A stretch of DNA of 64,000 nt from Desmonostoc muscorum LEGE 12446 (GTDB taxonomy: Bacteria > Cyanobacteriota > Cyanobacteriia > Cyanobacteriales > Nostocaceae), in the NCBI RefSeq assembly GCF_015207005.2, contig NZ_JADEXS020000001.1, positions 4,970,001 through 5,034,000 of the forward strand, written 5' to 3'. The position numbers were made by a program, and so were the translations under genes. This document shows positions 18,896-28,281 of the stretch, piece after piece; position 1 is the stretch's first letter, and each line of letters begins with the position of its first letter. The notes beneath the pieces are model-generated. The model had not been told where the DNA came from and made no database searches. It saw nothing but the letters and a program-made list of their open reading frames with translations.

Positions 18896-19084
18896 ATGGA
18901 TAGACTAAACATCAAAGAAGAAGCCCGAAAGTTGGTTGAAAAATTACCAGAAAATTGTACATGGGATGACCTAATGTACGAGATTTACGTCAGGCAAGTG
19001 ATTGAGTCTGGACTGGCTGACAGTGATGCTGGTAGAGTAACTTCTGTGCAAGAAGTTAGGGCAAAATTTGGATTACCAGAGTGA
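18896..19084 (+). CDS. Antitoxin-like partner of a RelE/ParE-family toxin
   Basis: 62 residues from ATG 18896 (an upstream ATG at 18857 would add 13). The product starts MDRLNIKEEARKLVEKLPEN and continues CTWDDLMYEIYVRQVIESGL, a small helical antitoxin found before RelE/ParE toxins in cyanobacteria. Its stop overlaps the toxin start by four bases (GTGA at 19081), the usual TA coupling. It may neutralise the toxin and repress the pair (family knowledge). The downstream toxin is broken, so the antitoxin may be a relic. Confidence 0.75.
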   Translation: MDRLNIKEEARKLVEKLPENCTWDDLMYEIYVRQVIESGLADSDAGRVTSVQEVRAKFGLPE

Positions 19085-19370
19085 AAGTTTTTTGGACACA
19101 AACAGCAGTAGAAAATTTATCTGCAATTTATACTTACATTGCCCAAAACTCTCCGCAATATGCAGATCGGATAGTTGACCGAATTACAAGAGTTCGGAAC
19201 AAATTGCTAATTTTCCTTTTTCGGGTCGAATTGTACCAGAATTTGAAACCGAGCAAATTCGTGAAATTATCGAAGGCTCGTATCGAATTATTTATTACAT
19301 CAGGTCTGAACAGATAGAGGTGTTAGCTGTCATACATGGTTCACAACAAATATCTACCTCAGAAGAATAA
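19081..19370 (+). pseudogene. RelE/ParE-family toxin, frameshifted
   Basis: The first frame encodes MKVFWTQTAVENLSAIYTYI and continues to about residue 38 (VDRITRV). The downstream part, SEQIANFPFSGRIVPEFETE through EGSYRIIYYI to a TAA at 19370, continues in the -1 frame. Loss of one base near 19190 explains it. Repaired, the protein would have about 96 residues, the normal family length. As it stands the frame runs into an unrelated tail and stops at 19317. A non-functional toxin is inferred; a sequencing error cannot be excluded. Confidence 0.8.
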
Positions 19371-19535
19371 GTAACGTTCCTTCAGACAGCTATAAAATCG
19401 TAGATATGCAACTTGAAAAGACAGCGATCGCTCGAATGCAACGAATGTTCACGCTGGACTGCACCTAACTATCCACTACTTAACCAAGTTGAGCGTTTTA
19501 CGTTTACAGCTATTTTCAGGTAAATAGACCACGCG

Positions 19536-19564
19536 GTAGGGGCACAGCATTGCTGTGCCCTTAC
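19536..19564. repeat. GTAGGGG-family palindrome
   Basis: 29 bases, arms GTAGGGGCACAGCA and TGCTGTGCCCTTAC with one mismatch, 34 bases downstream of the ileS stop. The spacer from 19371 holds nothing else recognised apart from a short stretch (19502-19526) that recurs with one indel beside the IS982 element at 57411. Confidence 0.8.
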
Positions 19565-19598
19565 GAAACTTTGTTTGTAGGTGGGGAGTTTTAGTCTG

Positions 19599-22481
19599 TT
19601 AAAACTCTCCAGCTAAAGCTGCAACACAACGATCGCAAATTAGCGGATGTTCTGCTGATTCTCCCACATGGGTGGAGTAGTTCCAACAGCGATCGCATTT
19701 TTCGCCGTCAGCATTCACTACTGCAATTACCCAGTCTTCTGTCTGCGCGGTATATTTCAATCCTTGCAGTGCCTCAGCAGAATCTAATAATTCCACTTGG
19801 GAAGTCAGCAATAAATACCGCAGTTCGTCAATCCCGTTACCCTTAACTGGGTTCAAGGCTTTAATTGCATCACCTAACTGTTTGTGAGGGATATGAATTA
19901 AAGCTTTCGCCTCTAGGGAAGAACCAATGAGTTTTTCTATCCTGGCTTGTTCTAACACCTTGTTAACGTCGGTGCGGAGTTTTCGCAACGCTTCCCAAAA
20001 TTCCGCTAATTCTTCATTCCGCCACTTTTCGTCCACCTGCACCCAACCAGATTCAAACACTGATTTGTAAGGTGTTTTGTAGGGGAGATATTGCCAGATA
20101 TCTTCGGCGGTGTGGCATAATACTGGAGCGATCGCTTTTGCTAAATTCTCTAAAGCAATCTTCAGCACTGTTTGACAACTGCGACGGCGGAAAGCATTAG
20201 TAGCACTGATGTACAGTCTATCTTTGGCAACGTCTAAATAAAAGTTGGATAAATCCACCACGCAGAAATTCTGCACTGTTTGGAAGAAACGGAAGAATTG
20301 GAAACTCTCAAAGGCTTCCGTCACTTCTGCAAACACCTCAAGGATGCGGTGCAGCATGTATTTATCAAGTTCTGGCAATTCCTCAAAAGGTACTGCGTCT
20401 TTTTCTGGGTCAAAATCATCGAGGCTACCCAACAAAAACCGCGCCGTATTGCGAATCTTCCCTCTGACATCATTCAATTGCTTGATGATGTTTTTACCAA
20501 TGCGGACATCACCTGAGTAATCTACCGATGATACCCACAATCTTAAGACATCTGCACCGTAGGCAGGTTCTACTTTTTGATTTTTCCCGCCTTGAATGAT
20601 TATATTTGGGTCAACCACATTTCCTTCTGACTTACTCATTTTCCGGCCTTGTTCGTCCAAAGCAAAGCCGTGAGTCAAGACAGTTTTATAAGGCGCACAG
20701 TCATTCACCGCCACACTGGTGAGCAAACTTGATTGGAACCAACCGCGATGTTGGTCGGAACCTTCCAAGTATATGTTCACGGGGTAGGATAACTCTGGAC
20801 GTTGTTTAGCCACAGCTGCCCAAGAGGAGCCAGAATCAAACCATACATCCATTGTGTCTGTACCTCTGCGGTAAGACTTGCCATTTTGAAGATAGGATGC
20901 TGGTAATAACTCTTCAACTGCAAGTTCCCACCAAGCATCGGAACCTTTTTCGGCGATAATTCCTTGGACATGGTTGATAATTTCCTCGTTCAGCAACGGT
21001 TCCCCGGTGGCTTCATCGTAGAAAACGGGAATGGGTACACCCCAAGCACGTTGACGAGAGATACACCAATCAGAACGTTCCGCCACCATTGGCGTGATGC
21101 GATTTTCACCTTGGGCTGGAATCCATTTTACAGTGGCGATCGCCTTTAGTGCTTCCTCCCTAAATCCCTCCACCGAAGCAAACCATTGTTCAGTAGCGCG
21201 GAAAATCGTCGGCTTTTTCGTCCGCCAATCATAAGGATACTTATGTTGATAAGGTTCTTCCTTCAACAAAGAACCAGCCGCCGCCAACGCATCAATCACC
21301 GCCTGATTCCCGTCACCCAGCACATTTAACCCAGCAAACTCTCCCGCCTCTTGGGTAAAATTCCCGTTATCATCCACCGGTGCAAGGATAGGCAAACCAT
21401 AACGCTGACCAACAATGTAGTCTTCTTGACCATGCCCAGGAGCAGTATGTACCAACCCAGTACCCGACTCAGTAGTAATATAATCCCCACCCACCACAAT
21501 CGGACTTTCCCTGTCAAACAAAGGATGACGATAAGTCGTATATTCCAAATCCCTCCCCTTAACCGTAGCTTTCACCGTCAACTCCACCCCCAGCGTCGCA
21601 GCCAACCTCTCCACCAACTCCGCCGCCACAATCAAGTATTTAAAATTACTTTGCGCCTTTGCGTCTTTGCGTGAGATTTCCACCACCGCATAATCCAAAT
21701 CCCCATTCACCGCCACCGCCAAATTCCCCGGAATCGTCCAAGGCGTAGTCGTCCATACAGCCACACCCAAATCCGGCAAATATTCCGCCAACGATGATTT
21801 TACCCCTTCCCCAAGACCTGTAACCGCGAACGCCGCATAAATACTCCGGGAAACGTGACCTTCCGGATATTCCAACTCAGCCTCCGCCAAAGCCGTTTTC
21901 GAGCTAGGACTCCAGTGAACAGGCTTCAAACCGCGATAGATGTAGCCTTTTAAGAACATCTGACCAAAAACGCCAATTTGAGCCGCTTCATATTCCGGCT
22001 TCAGCGTCAGATAAGGATGATCCCAATCACCCCAAACACCGTAGCTTTTAAAACTTTGGCGTTGGTCATCTACCGCAGCTAGGGCATATTCTTTGGCTTT
22101 TTGTCGCAGTTGTAAAGGCGTTAAGTTTTGCCGTTCTGCTGACTTCATGTTTTGCAGAACTTTCAACTCAATGGGCAATCCGTGACAATCCCAACCAGGC
22201 ACGTAGCGAACTTTACGCCCTTGTAGCAGTTGGTAGCGATTAATAATATCTTTAAGAATTTTATTTAAGGCATGACCGATATGAAGTGAGCCATTAGCGT
22301 AGGGAGGCCCATCGTGCAGTATAAATAATTCGCCGGGGTTATTTTCAGAGAGGCGATCGTAAATTTTATTATCTTCCCAGAATTTCTGGATTTCCGGCTC
22401 GCGCTTGATGGCGTTTGCCCGCATCTCAAAGTTAGTCTTGGGTAGGTTTACAGTATCTTTGTAGTTTCCTGATTCGGTCAC
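19599..22481 (-). CDS. ileS: Isoleucyl-tRNA synthetase
   Basis: 960 residues, the normal length for the cytosolic class I enzyme. The HIGH motif is in PPYANGSLHIGHALNKILKD, the KMSKS loop in DEQGRKMSKSEGNVVDP. The editing domain lies between them, and a C-terminal zinc finger has paired cysteines (CDRCWNY and CDRC). The enzyme charges tRNA-Ile and edits valine. It starts with GTG at 22481. Its 3' end is duplicated at 18617-18791 next to a toxin-antitoxin pair, suggesting insertion at this gene end. Confidence 0.97.
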   Translation of the reverse strand: MTESGNYKDTVNLPKTNFEMRANAIKREPEIQKFWEDNKIYDRLSENNPGELFILHDGPPYANGSLHIGHALNKILKDIINRYQLLQGRKVRYVPGWDCHGLPIELKVLQNMKSAERQNLTPLQLRQKAKEYALAAVDDQRQSFKSYGVWGDWDHPYLTLKPEYEAAQIGVFGQMFLKGYIYRGLKPVHWSPSSKTALAEAELEYPEGHVSRSIYAAFAVTGLGEGVKSSLAEYLPDLGVAVWTTTPWTIPGNLAVAVNGDLDYAVVEISRKDAKAQSNFKYLIVAAELVERLAATLGVELTVKATVKGRDLEYTTYRHPLFDRESPIVVGGDYITTESGTGLVHTAPGHGQEDYIVGQRYGLPILAPVDDNGNFTQEAGEFAGLNVLGDGNQAVIDALAAAGSLLKEEPYQHKYPYDWRTKKPTIFRATEQWFASVEGFREEALKAIATVKWIPAQGENRITPMVAERSDWCISRQRAWGVPIPVFYDEATGEPLLNEEIINHVQGIIAEKGSDAWWELAVEELLPASYLQNGKSYRRGTDTMDVWFDSGSSWAAVAKQRPELSYPVNIYLEGSDQHRGWFQSSLLTSVAVNDCAPYKTVLTHGFALDEQGRKMSKSEGNVVDPNIIIQGGKNQKVEPAYGADVLRLWVSSVDYSGDVRIGKNIIKQLNDVRGKIRNTARFLLGSLDDFDPEKDAVPFEELPELDKYMLHRILEVFAEVTEAFESFQFFRFFQTVQNFCVVDLSNFYLDVAKDRLYISATNAFRRRSCQTVLKIALENLAKAIAPVLCHTAEDIWQYLPYKTPYKSVFESGWVQVDEKWRNEELAEFWEALRKLRTDVNKVLEQARIEKLIGSSLEAKALIHIPHKQLGDAIKALNPVKGNGIDELRYLLLTSQVELLDSAEALQGLKYTAQTEDWVIAVVNADGEKCDRCWNYSTHVGESAEHPLICDRCVAALAGEF

Positions 22482-22973
22482 AGTGTCATGCCTAAATTAG
22501 TTGAGCAGATTTTATCAATTATAGAAGATGAGATGAAGACCAAAAAATCAACTTGACAATTGGTTGGTAAGTTATGATACGGGTTGCGGCGGATAACGTG
22601 CCAAAATCCTCGGATTACGGAACGCCGACGAGCGCAAAGGATTATGAGTACTGCTTTTATAAAACTATTTACAGTCAACTTATGGTAGAGTTTCAACTTA
22701 AAGCGATCGCTACAGAAGAAGAATGCGATCGCGCTTTAGAAACTAGTTGCCAAGTTCAAAAAATATACTATACTAAGTGTTTCAAATGGTACTTAAGAGA
22801 ATACAATAAAAACTCGTTGATGCACTTGAAACTCCAGTGATATAGCGGTTTTCACTTGAGTGAGAGATAATCAAATGTACTATAGAGATCAAAGAAGTAA
22901 AATTTGTCACTTTAAAGAATAAATTATTCAACCGATTGTTAATATGTAAGTACGCCACGTACATACCTTAAAT
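22482..22973. other. Intergenic region with a possible antitoxin fragment
   Basis: AT-rich. A short + frame near 22683 reads MVEFQLKAIATEEECDRALE, which resembles the start of HigA-type antitoxins but then diverges and ends at 22840. It is most likely a fragment or chance similarity. Nothing else was recognised. Confidence 0.35.
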
Positions 22974-23315
22974 ATGAGCAGCTCTTACAACATTCGTAGT
23001 ACCAAAATTGGTAACAGTGCAGGCTTTAGGCTACCATCTGAGTTTTATCAAGAGCATCCTCAGTTCGCCAATGCAGATGGCTGGATAGAAGTATTATCAC
23101 CGGATACTGCAATTCTGCGGATTGTGCCTCAATCAGATGATGATGAAGATGCAGAAGATTCAGTATTAATGCGGCTATTTCTCGATTTTGCAATAACAGA
23201 ATCGCTGAAAAACAAGACTCTACAACCTTATACAACTGAAATGTCTGAGGCTGCCCATAAACTGATTGCAGATGTAGAATTAGCCGATGAGTCATCAGAA
23301 GATGGCGCAGTTTAA
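22974..23315 (+). CDS. PrlF-family antitoxin (AbrB-like)
   Basis: 113 residues. The N-terminal half resembles a swapped-hairpin AbrB/MazE fold (STKIGNSAGFRLPSEFYQEH). The C-terminal half is acidic (DDDEDAEDS), suited to binding a basic toxin. It is followed with a 14-base overlap by a YhaV-type toxin, the standard prlF-yhaV order. It should repress the operon and block YhaV (family knowledge). Starts at ATG 22974. It remains intact although its toxin has been disrupted. Confidence 0.78.
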   Translation: MSSSYNIRSTKIGNSAGFRLPSEFYQEHPQFANADGWIEVLSPDTAILRIVPQSDDDEDAEDSVLMRLFLDFAITESLKNKTLQPYTTEMSEAAHKLIADVELADESSEDGAV

Positions 23316-23890
23316 GAGTAATGGCTGGGAAGTTTACTTTCATCCGCAATTATTTGGCAGACAGTATCAAGAATTATTTGAGCGCGTTTCCCGTTTGCAG
23401 GAACAGTTACCGGAGGGTGCATATAAAACTCATGCAACAGTAAAGTTATTTGCTGCCATTACTGTTGCAATTGAGACGAAGATTACCTCTGATATCATGT
23501 CCGGCTAATTAGTTATGATTCCCGAATCTATGCACAAACCCAAAAACCCTGCCCCTCTGCCCCTCTGCCCCTCTGCTGCCTTAATGATAAGTCTTTAACC
23601 GGACATGATATGACCCATTTGCGAGTCATTTTGCCTTGACAGGGGCGTTAAAACGCTATGGACGGGTGAAAAAGATGGGCTTACCAGAACGGTATCGGTT
23701 ATTTTTTCGCGCTTTTGATACAGAAAATTTGAAAGCGATTGTAATTTTGTGGTTAGGGTTTCCACGTAAAGAGGGGGCAAAGGATGACTGCTACCAGGTG
23801 TTTACTAAGATGATTGAACGAGGAACATTTCCAGACAGTTTGGATGAGTTACTAGCAGATTGTCAGGTGACGGAGAAAGAAGCAGAGTGA
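23302..23890 (+). pseudogene. YhaV-family toxin split by a MITE
   Basis: The 5' part encodes MAQFKSNGWEVYFHPQLFGR through EGAYKTHATVKLFAAITVAI and ends in a premature stop (MSG*) inside the inserted element. The 3' part continues HFALTGALKRYGRVKKMGLP to the stop at 23890. Removing 23493-23610 plus one TGA duplicate joins them in frame (…TSDPFASHF…) to 155 residues, the usual YhaV length. YhaV is an mRNA-cleaving ribosome-associated toxin. Insertion probably inactivated it; no frameshift has accumulated in either half. Confidence 0.9.
23493..23610. mobile_element. MITE, copy 1 (118 bp, TNA target duplication)
   Basis: Terminal inverted repeats TATCATGTCCGG ... CCGGACATGATA flank a core of CCCCTCTG tandem repeats. 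Target duplication TGA lies on both sides (23490-23492 and 23611-23613). Copy 2 is at 58705-58830 with duplication TTA. No coding capacity. The 3-base T-N-A duplication is typical of some IS5-family groups, so mobilisation by such a transposase is likely (inference). Confidence 0.92.
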
Positions 23891-24174
23891 ATTTGGATCG
23901 CGCAGAGGACAAACTGCAACATTCATTAGTAAAAATGCCCTAAATAATTGCAGAATAAATGCAGTTCGTCATTATTATTACCTGGAAATGCCGACTACAC
24001 TTGCTGACGCACAAAATTTGCTTTCTGATCTCATTGCCCGTTACTCAGAGCGTGTAGATTATCTGATGATTCGCCTTGAAGAAGCAGAAGGGACTGATAT
24101 CTTGTTGCGTGGCGACAAGGTAGAAACCCTGAGTGAAGGCATCTCAATTGGTGGACATATTCGCGCTTGTTATA

Positions 24175-25110
24175 GAACCCATTTGACATCTTGTGAGGTT
24201 TTGAATTAAGGTACTCCTCAGCATCTAAAATCCAATACTAATGGCGTATTCCAGCAACCTCACTGATGCAGAATGGGAAATTTTTGAACCCTTATTGCAA
24301 GAGATATTACCGACTAAGAAGCAGACTCGACCGACCAACTGGCCAAAGCGAGATATCTTCAATGGAATTCTCTATCAACTAAAAAATGGATGCAATTGGC
24401 AAGACTTACCTAAAGACCTCCCCCCTTATTCCACTGTATATTGGCACTACAAACAGTGGCGAGCAGCCGGGGTATTTGAGGAACTGATGAGTGTCTTACA
24501 TGGACAAGTGCGTGAACAGGTAAAAAAAAAACCGCACTGGACGACATTGATCATCATTGACTCCCAAGCAGTGAAAAATACCTGCAACGCCAGTGTGGAG
24601 TCGAAAGGTTTTTGCTTCTACAAAGCCACCAACGGTATTAAAAGGCATTTGGCTATTGACACCCTTGGGTTTCCCTTTTTTACGCTCTGTACTCGCGCCA
24701 ATGTCTCGGATGATGCCGGATTAATTGAGATGTTTACTCTCAACATCGACTACTTCAAGTCAAAACCTATCGATATTCCCAAGATTACTATCCTGCTAGA
24801 TCATGGGTATCACCCAGAATATTTGACTCAGGAGTTAGAGCGAATTTACCCAGAGATCATGACCAAAATTCAGTTTCAACTTTCTACGAAACCCTCAAAA
24901 CAAGAGAAAGCGGCACAAGGAAAATCTGGATTTGTTCCGGCAATAGCTAGATGGGTGATCGAACGCTCCAATGCTTGGATGGAGCGCTGTAAAATTCTGG
25001 TTAAGAACTTTGAACGAACCCTGGTTAGTGCCACTGCCAAACTCAATATCTGCTTCATCAGGCTAATGATTAAGAGGCTTGCAGCACCTTCTTAGATGTC
25101 AAATGGGTTC
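24175..25110 (+). mobile_element. IS5-like insertion sequence (936 bp)
   Basis: Terminal inverted repeats of at least 17 bp, GAACCCATTTGACATCT and its exact complement, flanked on both sides by TATA (24171-24174 and 25111-25114). It carries one intact transposase gene and sits within tldD. Perfect ends, intact coding and a precise empty site suggest recent activity. Confidence 0.92.
24241..25095 (+). CDS. IS5-family transposase
   Basis: 284 residues, full length. The N-terminal DUF4096-like helical domain (LTDAEWEIFEPLL, FNGILYQLKNGCNWQDLPKD) is followed by a DDE nuclease domain with Asp in IIIDSQAVKN, Asp in LLDHGYH and Glu in VIERSNAWM. It catalyses cut-and-paste of the element around it. 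The gene is intact, and its ends do not match the MITE ends, so it is probably not the MITE mobiliser (inference). Confidence 0.93.
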   Translation: MAYSSNLTDAEWEIFEPLLQEILPTKKQTRPTNWPKRDIFNGILYQLKNGCNWQDLPKDLPPYSTVYWHYKQWRAAGVFEELMSVLHGQVREQVKKKPHWTTLIIIDSQAVKNTCNASVESKGFCFYKATNGIKRHLAIDTLGFPFFTLCTRANVSDDAGLIEMFTLNIDYFKSKPIDIPKITILLDHGYHPEYLTQELERIYPEIMTKIQFQLSTKPSKQEKAAQGKSGFVPAIARWVIERSNAWMERCKILVKNFERTLVSATAKLNICFIRLMIKRLAAPS

Positions 25111-26322
25111 TATAAAGGTGGATGGGGGTTGAGTTGCTTTAACCAGTTGTCCACAATTCAGGATCGGATCGAAGAAGCGATCGCTGCGGCGCGGATGGTT
25201 GGTGATGAAGAAACTATACTCGCACCCATTGACCCGGTGCAAGTAGTATGCAGTCTGCCGATCATTGGCACCGATCCGCGAAAAATTCCACTTTGGCAGA
25301 AAAAAGAATTATGCGATCGCTACACACAATTACTCAAAACCGTCGATCGCCGGATTACCACTACCTCGGTGCGCTATGGAGACAGCGCCCAAAGAGTGAT
25401 CATCGCCACCTCAGAAGGCACTCTCATTGAGCAATCTTGGGTGGATATGGAAATGCGCTTTGCCGCCACCGCCAAAAATGGCGAAACTGTGCAAACTGGC
25501 AGAGAAACCACTGGTTCTCGCAAAGCCTACGAAGATTTAACGAATTTGGATGAACAAGTCCAAAGTGCAGCTCAAAGAGCGATCGCAGCCTTATCTCTGC
25601 CATCAGTCAAAGGCAATACCTACACCGTAGTCATTGATCCAGTTCTCACCGGTTTGTTTGTCCACGAAGCCTTCGGACACCTTTCTGAAGCTGATATGGC
25701 TTACGAAAACCCCGATTTGCTCGAAGTCATGACCATTGGACGACGATTTGGCCCAGAAGAACTGCAAATTTTTGATGGTGCTGCCCCCGAAGGGCATCGC
25801 GGTAGCTATTTTTACGACGATGAAGGCACCCCAGCCACCACTACTCAACTCATTAAAGATGGTGTGTTAGTTGGACGTTTGCATTCTCGTGAAACCGCAG
25901 GCAAATTAGACGAAACACCTACGGGTAATGCCCGCTGTCTCAACTACCATTTTACCCCCATTGTGCGAATGACAAATACCTGGATTGAACGGGGTAAAAC
26001 AGCAGTGGAAGACTTATTTACTGATATCAAAGAAGGAGTATATGCCCGCAATTGGTTGGGTGGAATGACGAATGGCGAAATGTTCACCTTCAGTGCTGGG
26101 GAAGCATGGATGATTAGAAACGGTAAAATTGCTGAACCTGTTCGGGATGTGACACTTTCGGGAAATGTATTCCAAACTTTAGCCGATATTGAAGCAATTG
26201 GTAATGACTTTTATTGGGATGAATCTGGCGGTTGTGGTAAGGGAGGGCAAAACGGCTTATCAGTGGGTTGTGGTGGTCCAAGTCTCCGAATTCGAGATGT
26301 AGTCGTTGGTGGCGAAATATAA

Positions 26323-26714
26323 CAATTATCAGCTGAGAAAAAAGCCTTCTTGGAAAACACGATAATTACCGTTTACGGATTTCCAACAAATAAATTATCA
26401 AATTTTGTAGGGTGTGTTATGCCATAGGCTAACGCACCTTTAACTTAAGATTTATCGACACTCTACGATACGCTGCACGTTTACCTAGAGAAGAGTGCCA
26501 AGAGGATAAACAGAAAAATTCATAAATCATTTGGGAATGTTATTTGCTTATTAAATGCATATTTGCTTTATATATTCTAATATCCTACATCTTAAATTTA
26601 AAGATAACTAAAGATAACTATTGATTATTGTGAATTTCGCCAAGATAAACGAGAAATGAGTTTCACAAAACTGTATGCTGTTACTCAGCCTTCTCATGTA
26701 GAGAAATTTGTTAT
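26323..26714. other. Intergenic region with GGTGTGTTA repeat
   Basis: Holds a short inverted repeat at 26407-26438 (GTAGGGTGTGTTA ... TAACGCACC) related to the element at 915-996, followed by an AT-rich leader for the next gene. No gene recognised. Confidence 0.5.
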
Positions 26715-28118
26715 ATGGATAAAACTTCAGCGAAGGAAAAAAGTGCAGACTTTTCCCTGCTTGGCAAAAAGAATTTTAGAGTTACAAAAAAACAGATTTT
26801 ATTTAGTAGTCTCATTCTATTCTTTGGTTTGCTAGGATTGGGTGGTTTCTGGTTTCAATCCAGATATAAATTTGATAATAAGATGACCGTAAAATTACAA
26901 GAATTATCTAATGTCGATTATCCAGCCAATCCCGCCCCATTAGGCAAAAACTTTCAAAGATATACCAACCGCAAATTAACAATTATCAAGAGAGATGAGA
27001 CACATTTCGATTTTGTGCTGGAGCCAACAGACAAAAAAACAGCAAAAATAGTTATCAAAAATGTTGATTTAGAGCTATTAGTTCCCAAAGCACCTGCATG
27101 GGTTAAAAAAGATGAAGGTTTAGAAGTAATCGCTTTGACAGATAGGGAATGGAACAGACAACAAGTTAGTTTTCCGGCAAATTCACAAAATATAGAAATT
27201 GTTGGAGGAGATGGTTTTGAAAAGCAAAATATCGTTGAAATTGCTTTAGCTAACAATTGCTTAAATGCAGGATATTGGGAAATTTTACTATTTACTAAAG
27301 AGGATAGTAATAAAACCCTTTATTATCAAAGTTGGTTTACCTTCCCGATGGGACATTATAAAAATATTTTTGAAAAAATTAATAATATTTCTTATTGGCG
27401 GCACTGGTGGAGATTAGAACATTGGCAAGATCCAAACGGCACAATAGTCAAGACCGATCTTCTGAGAAATGTAATCGATGAAAAAGAAGTAGCAAGTCAA
27501 TTTCCATTAGATGAAAAGATCATCGTGACGGGAGAGCAAAGTAGAAAAGTTAGAACTACCTTAGCGAAAAATATCACAACTTGGAGAGATTTTTACGATA
27601 ACAACAATGAAATCAAATTCGCCAGTTTTCGTCCGCCGGGATTCTACGATCAAAATAAGCCCTGGGGAAATCAATACTGGAGAATAGGTAAATTTGAAAA
27701 AGCGATTTTCAGGAACATTAAACCGATTGGTGTTGAGCCAAATTTACAAGAAGTTGAGTTAGTATTCAAAGACACTAAGAATGGTGAACAAAATAGATTA
27801 TTCATCAGTGGTGTTAATCTCAAAAAGCTTCCTCAATTGCCTGTAGAAGACTACTCTAAAGGCTTATATATGCCAATGGGAATTGGCATACCTCCGTTTT
27901 ATCAAAGCTACGAAGAATTAACCAAGAATCATCCAGATGTTAGCCCCTTCTTTAGTGTGTTACTAGATCCACAGGATCGGTGGATAGATCATCATCACTT
28001 AGCAGTTGATGGTTCAGTGATGCACCTTGATAAACAGAACCCAAATCTGTTGCATATTTACTTGTTATCCTACGAAAGGAATACTTTAATAGCTCATTTC
28101 TTGCTTAATTTGGAATAG
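26715..28118 (+). CDS. Membrane-anchored protein of unknown function
   Basis: 467 residues. A basic cytoplasmic start is followed by one transmembrane helix at about 27-47 (ILFSSLILFFGLLGLGGFWF). A large extracytoplasmic domain follows, rich in Trp and Tyr (YWRHWWRLEHWQDPNG) and including HHHLAVDGSVMHLD near the C-terminus. The histidine cluster could bind metal. AT-rich and lysine-rich compared with neighbours, possibly acquired. I do not recognise the family. Confidence 0.6.
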   Translation: MDKTSAKEKSADFSLLGKKNFRVTKKQILFSSLILFFGLLGLGGFWFQSRYKFDNKMTVKLQELSNVDYPANPAPLGKNFQRYTNRKLTIIKRDETHFDFVLEPTDKKTAKIVIKNVDLELLVPKAPAWVKKDEGLEVIALTDREWNRQQVSFPANSQNIEIVGGDGFEKQNIVEIALANNCLNAGYWEILLFTKEDSNKTLYYQSWFTFPMGHYKNIFEKINNISYWRHWWRLEHWQDPNGTIVKTDLLRNVIDEKEVASQFPLDEKIIVTGEQSRKVRTTLAKNITTWRDFYDNNNEIKFASFRPPGFYDQNKPWGNQYWRIGKFEKAIFRNIKPIGVEPNLQEVELVFKDTKNGEQNRLFISGVNLKKLPQLPVEDYSKGLYMPMGIGIPPFYQSYEELTKNHPDVSPFFSVLLDPQDRWIDHHHLAVDGSVMHLDKQNPNLLHIYLLSYERNTLIAHFLLNLE

Positions 28119-28196
28119 ATGCATCAGAATTCAGGAGTCTGAATTCTGAATTCAGGAGTTATACTATTTCACTTTAATAATGATACAAACACGTGG

Positions 28197-28225
28197 GTAG
28201 GGGTTTAGCAGTGCTAAACCCCTAC
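28197..28225. repeat. GTAGGGG-family palindrome between convergent genes
   Basis: 29 bases, arms GTAGGGGTTTAGCA and TGCTAAACCCCTAC, perfect. It lies 57 bases downstream of the coaE stop (-) and 79 bases after the stop of the membrane protein gene (+). AGGAGTCTGAATTC direct repeats lie just before it (28124-28160). Confidence 0.85.
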
Positions 28226-28281
28226 GAAAAATCTATGCGTATCAGGATTTTCGTAAAATGCTATCAGGAGTCAGAAGTAAA

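Larger units (their letters stand above)
23988..26322 (+). pseudogene. TldD/PmbA-family metalloprotease split by an IS5-like element
   Basis: The 5' fragment (23988-24174) encodes the first about 62 residues (MPTTLADAQNLLSDLI through IGGHIRACY). The 3' fragment (25115-26322) resumes with KGGWGLSCFNQL, includes the zinc motif FVHEAFGHLSE (HExxxH) and ends SVGCGGPSLRIRDVVVGGEI. Virtual excision of 24175-25110 and one TATA duplicate restores one frame of about 470 residues. TldD pairs with PmbA to process peptides. No other damage is visible, which points to a recent insertion; translation from an internal ATG at 25096 would lack the N-terminal domain. Confidence 0.9.

Noticed and set aside
22574..22840. 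Frame of 88 residues as a HigA antitoxin
   Set aside because: Only about 20 residues resemble HigA, the rest does not, and no toxin partner exists.
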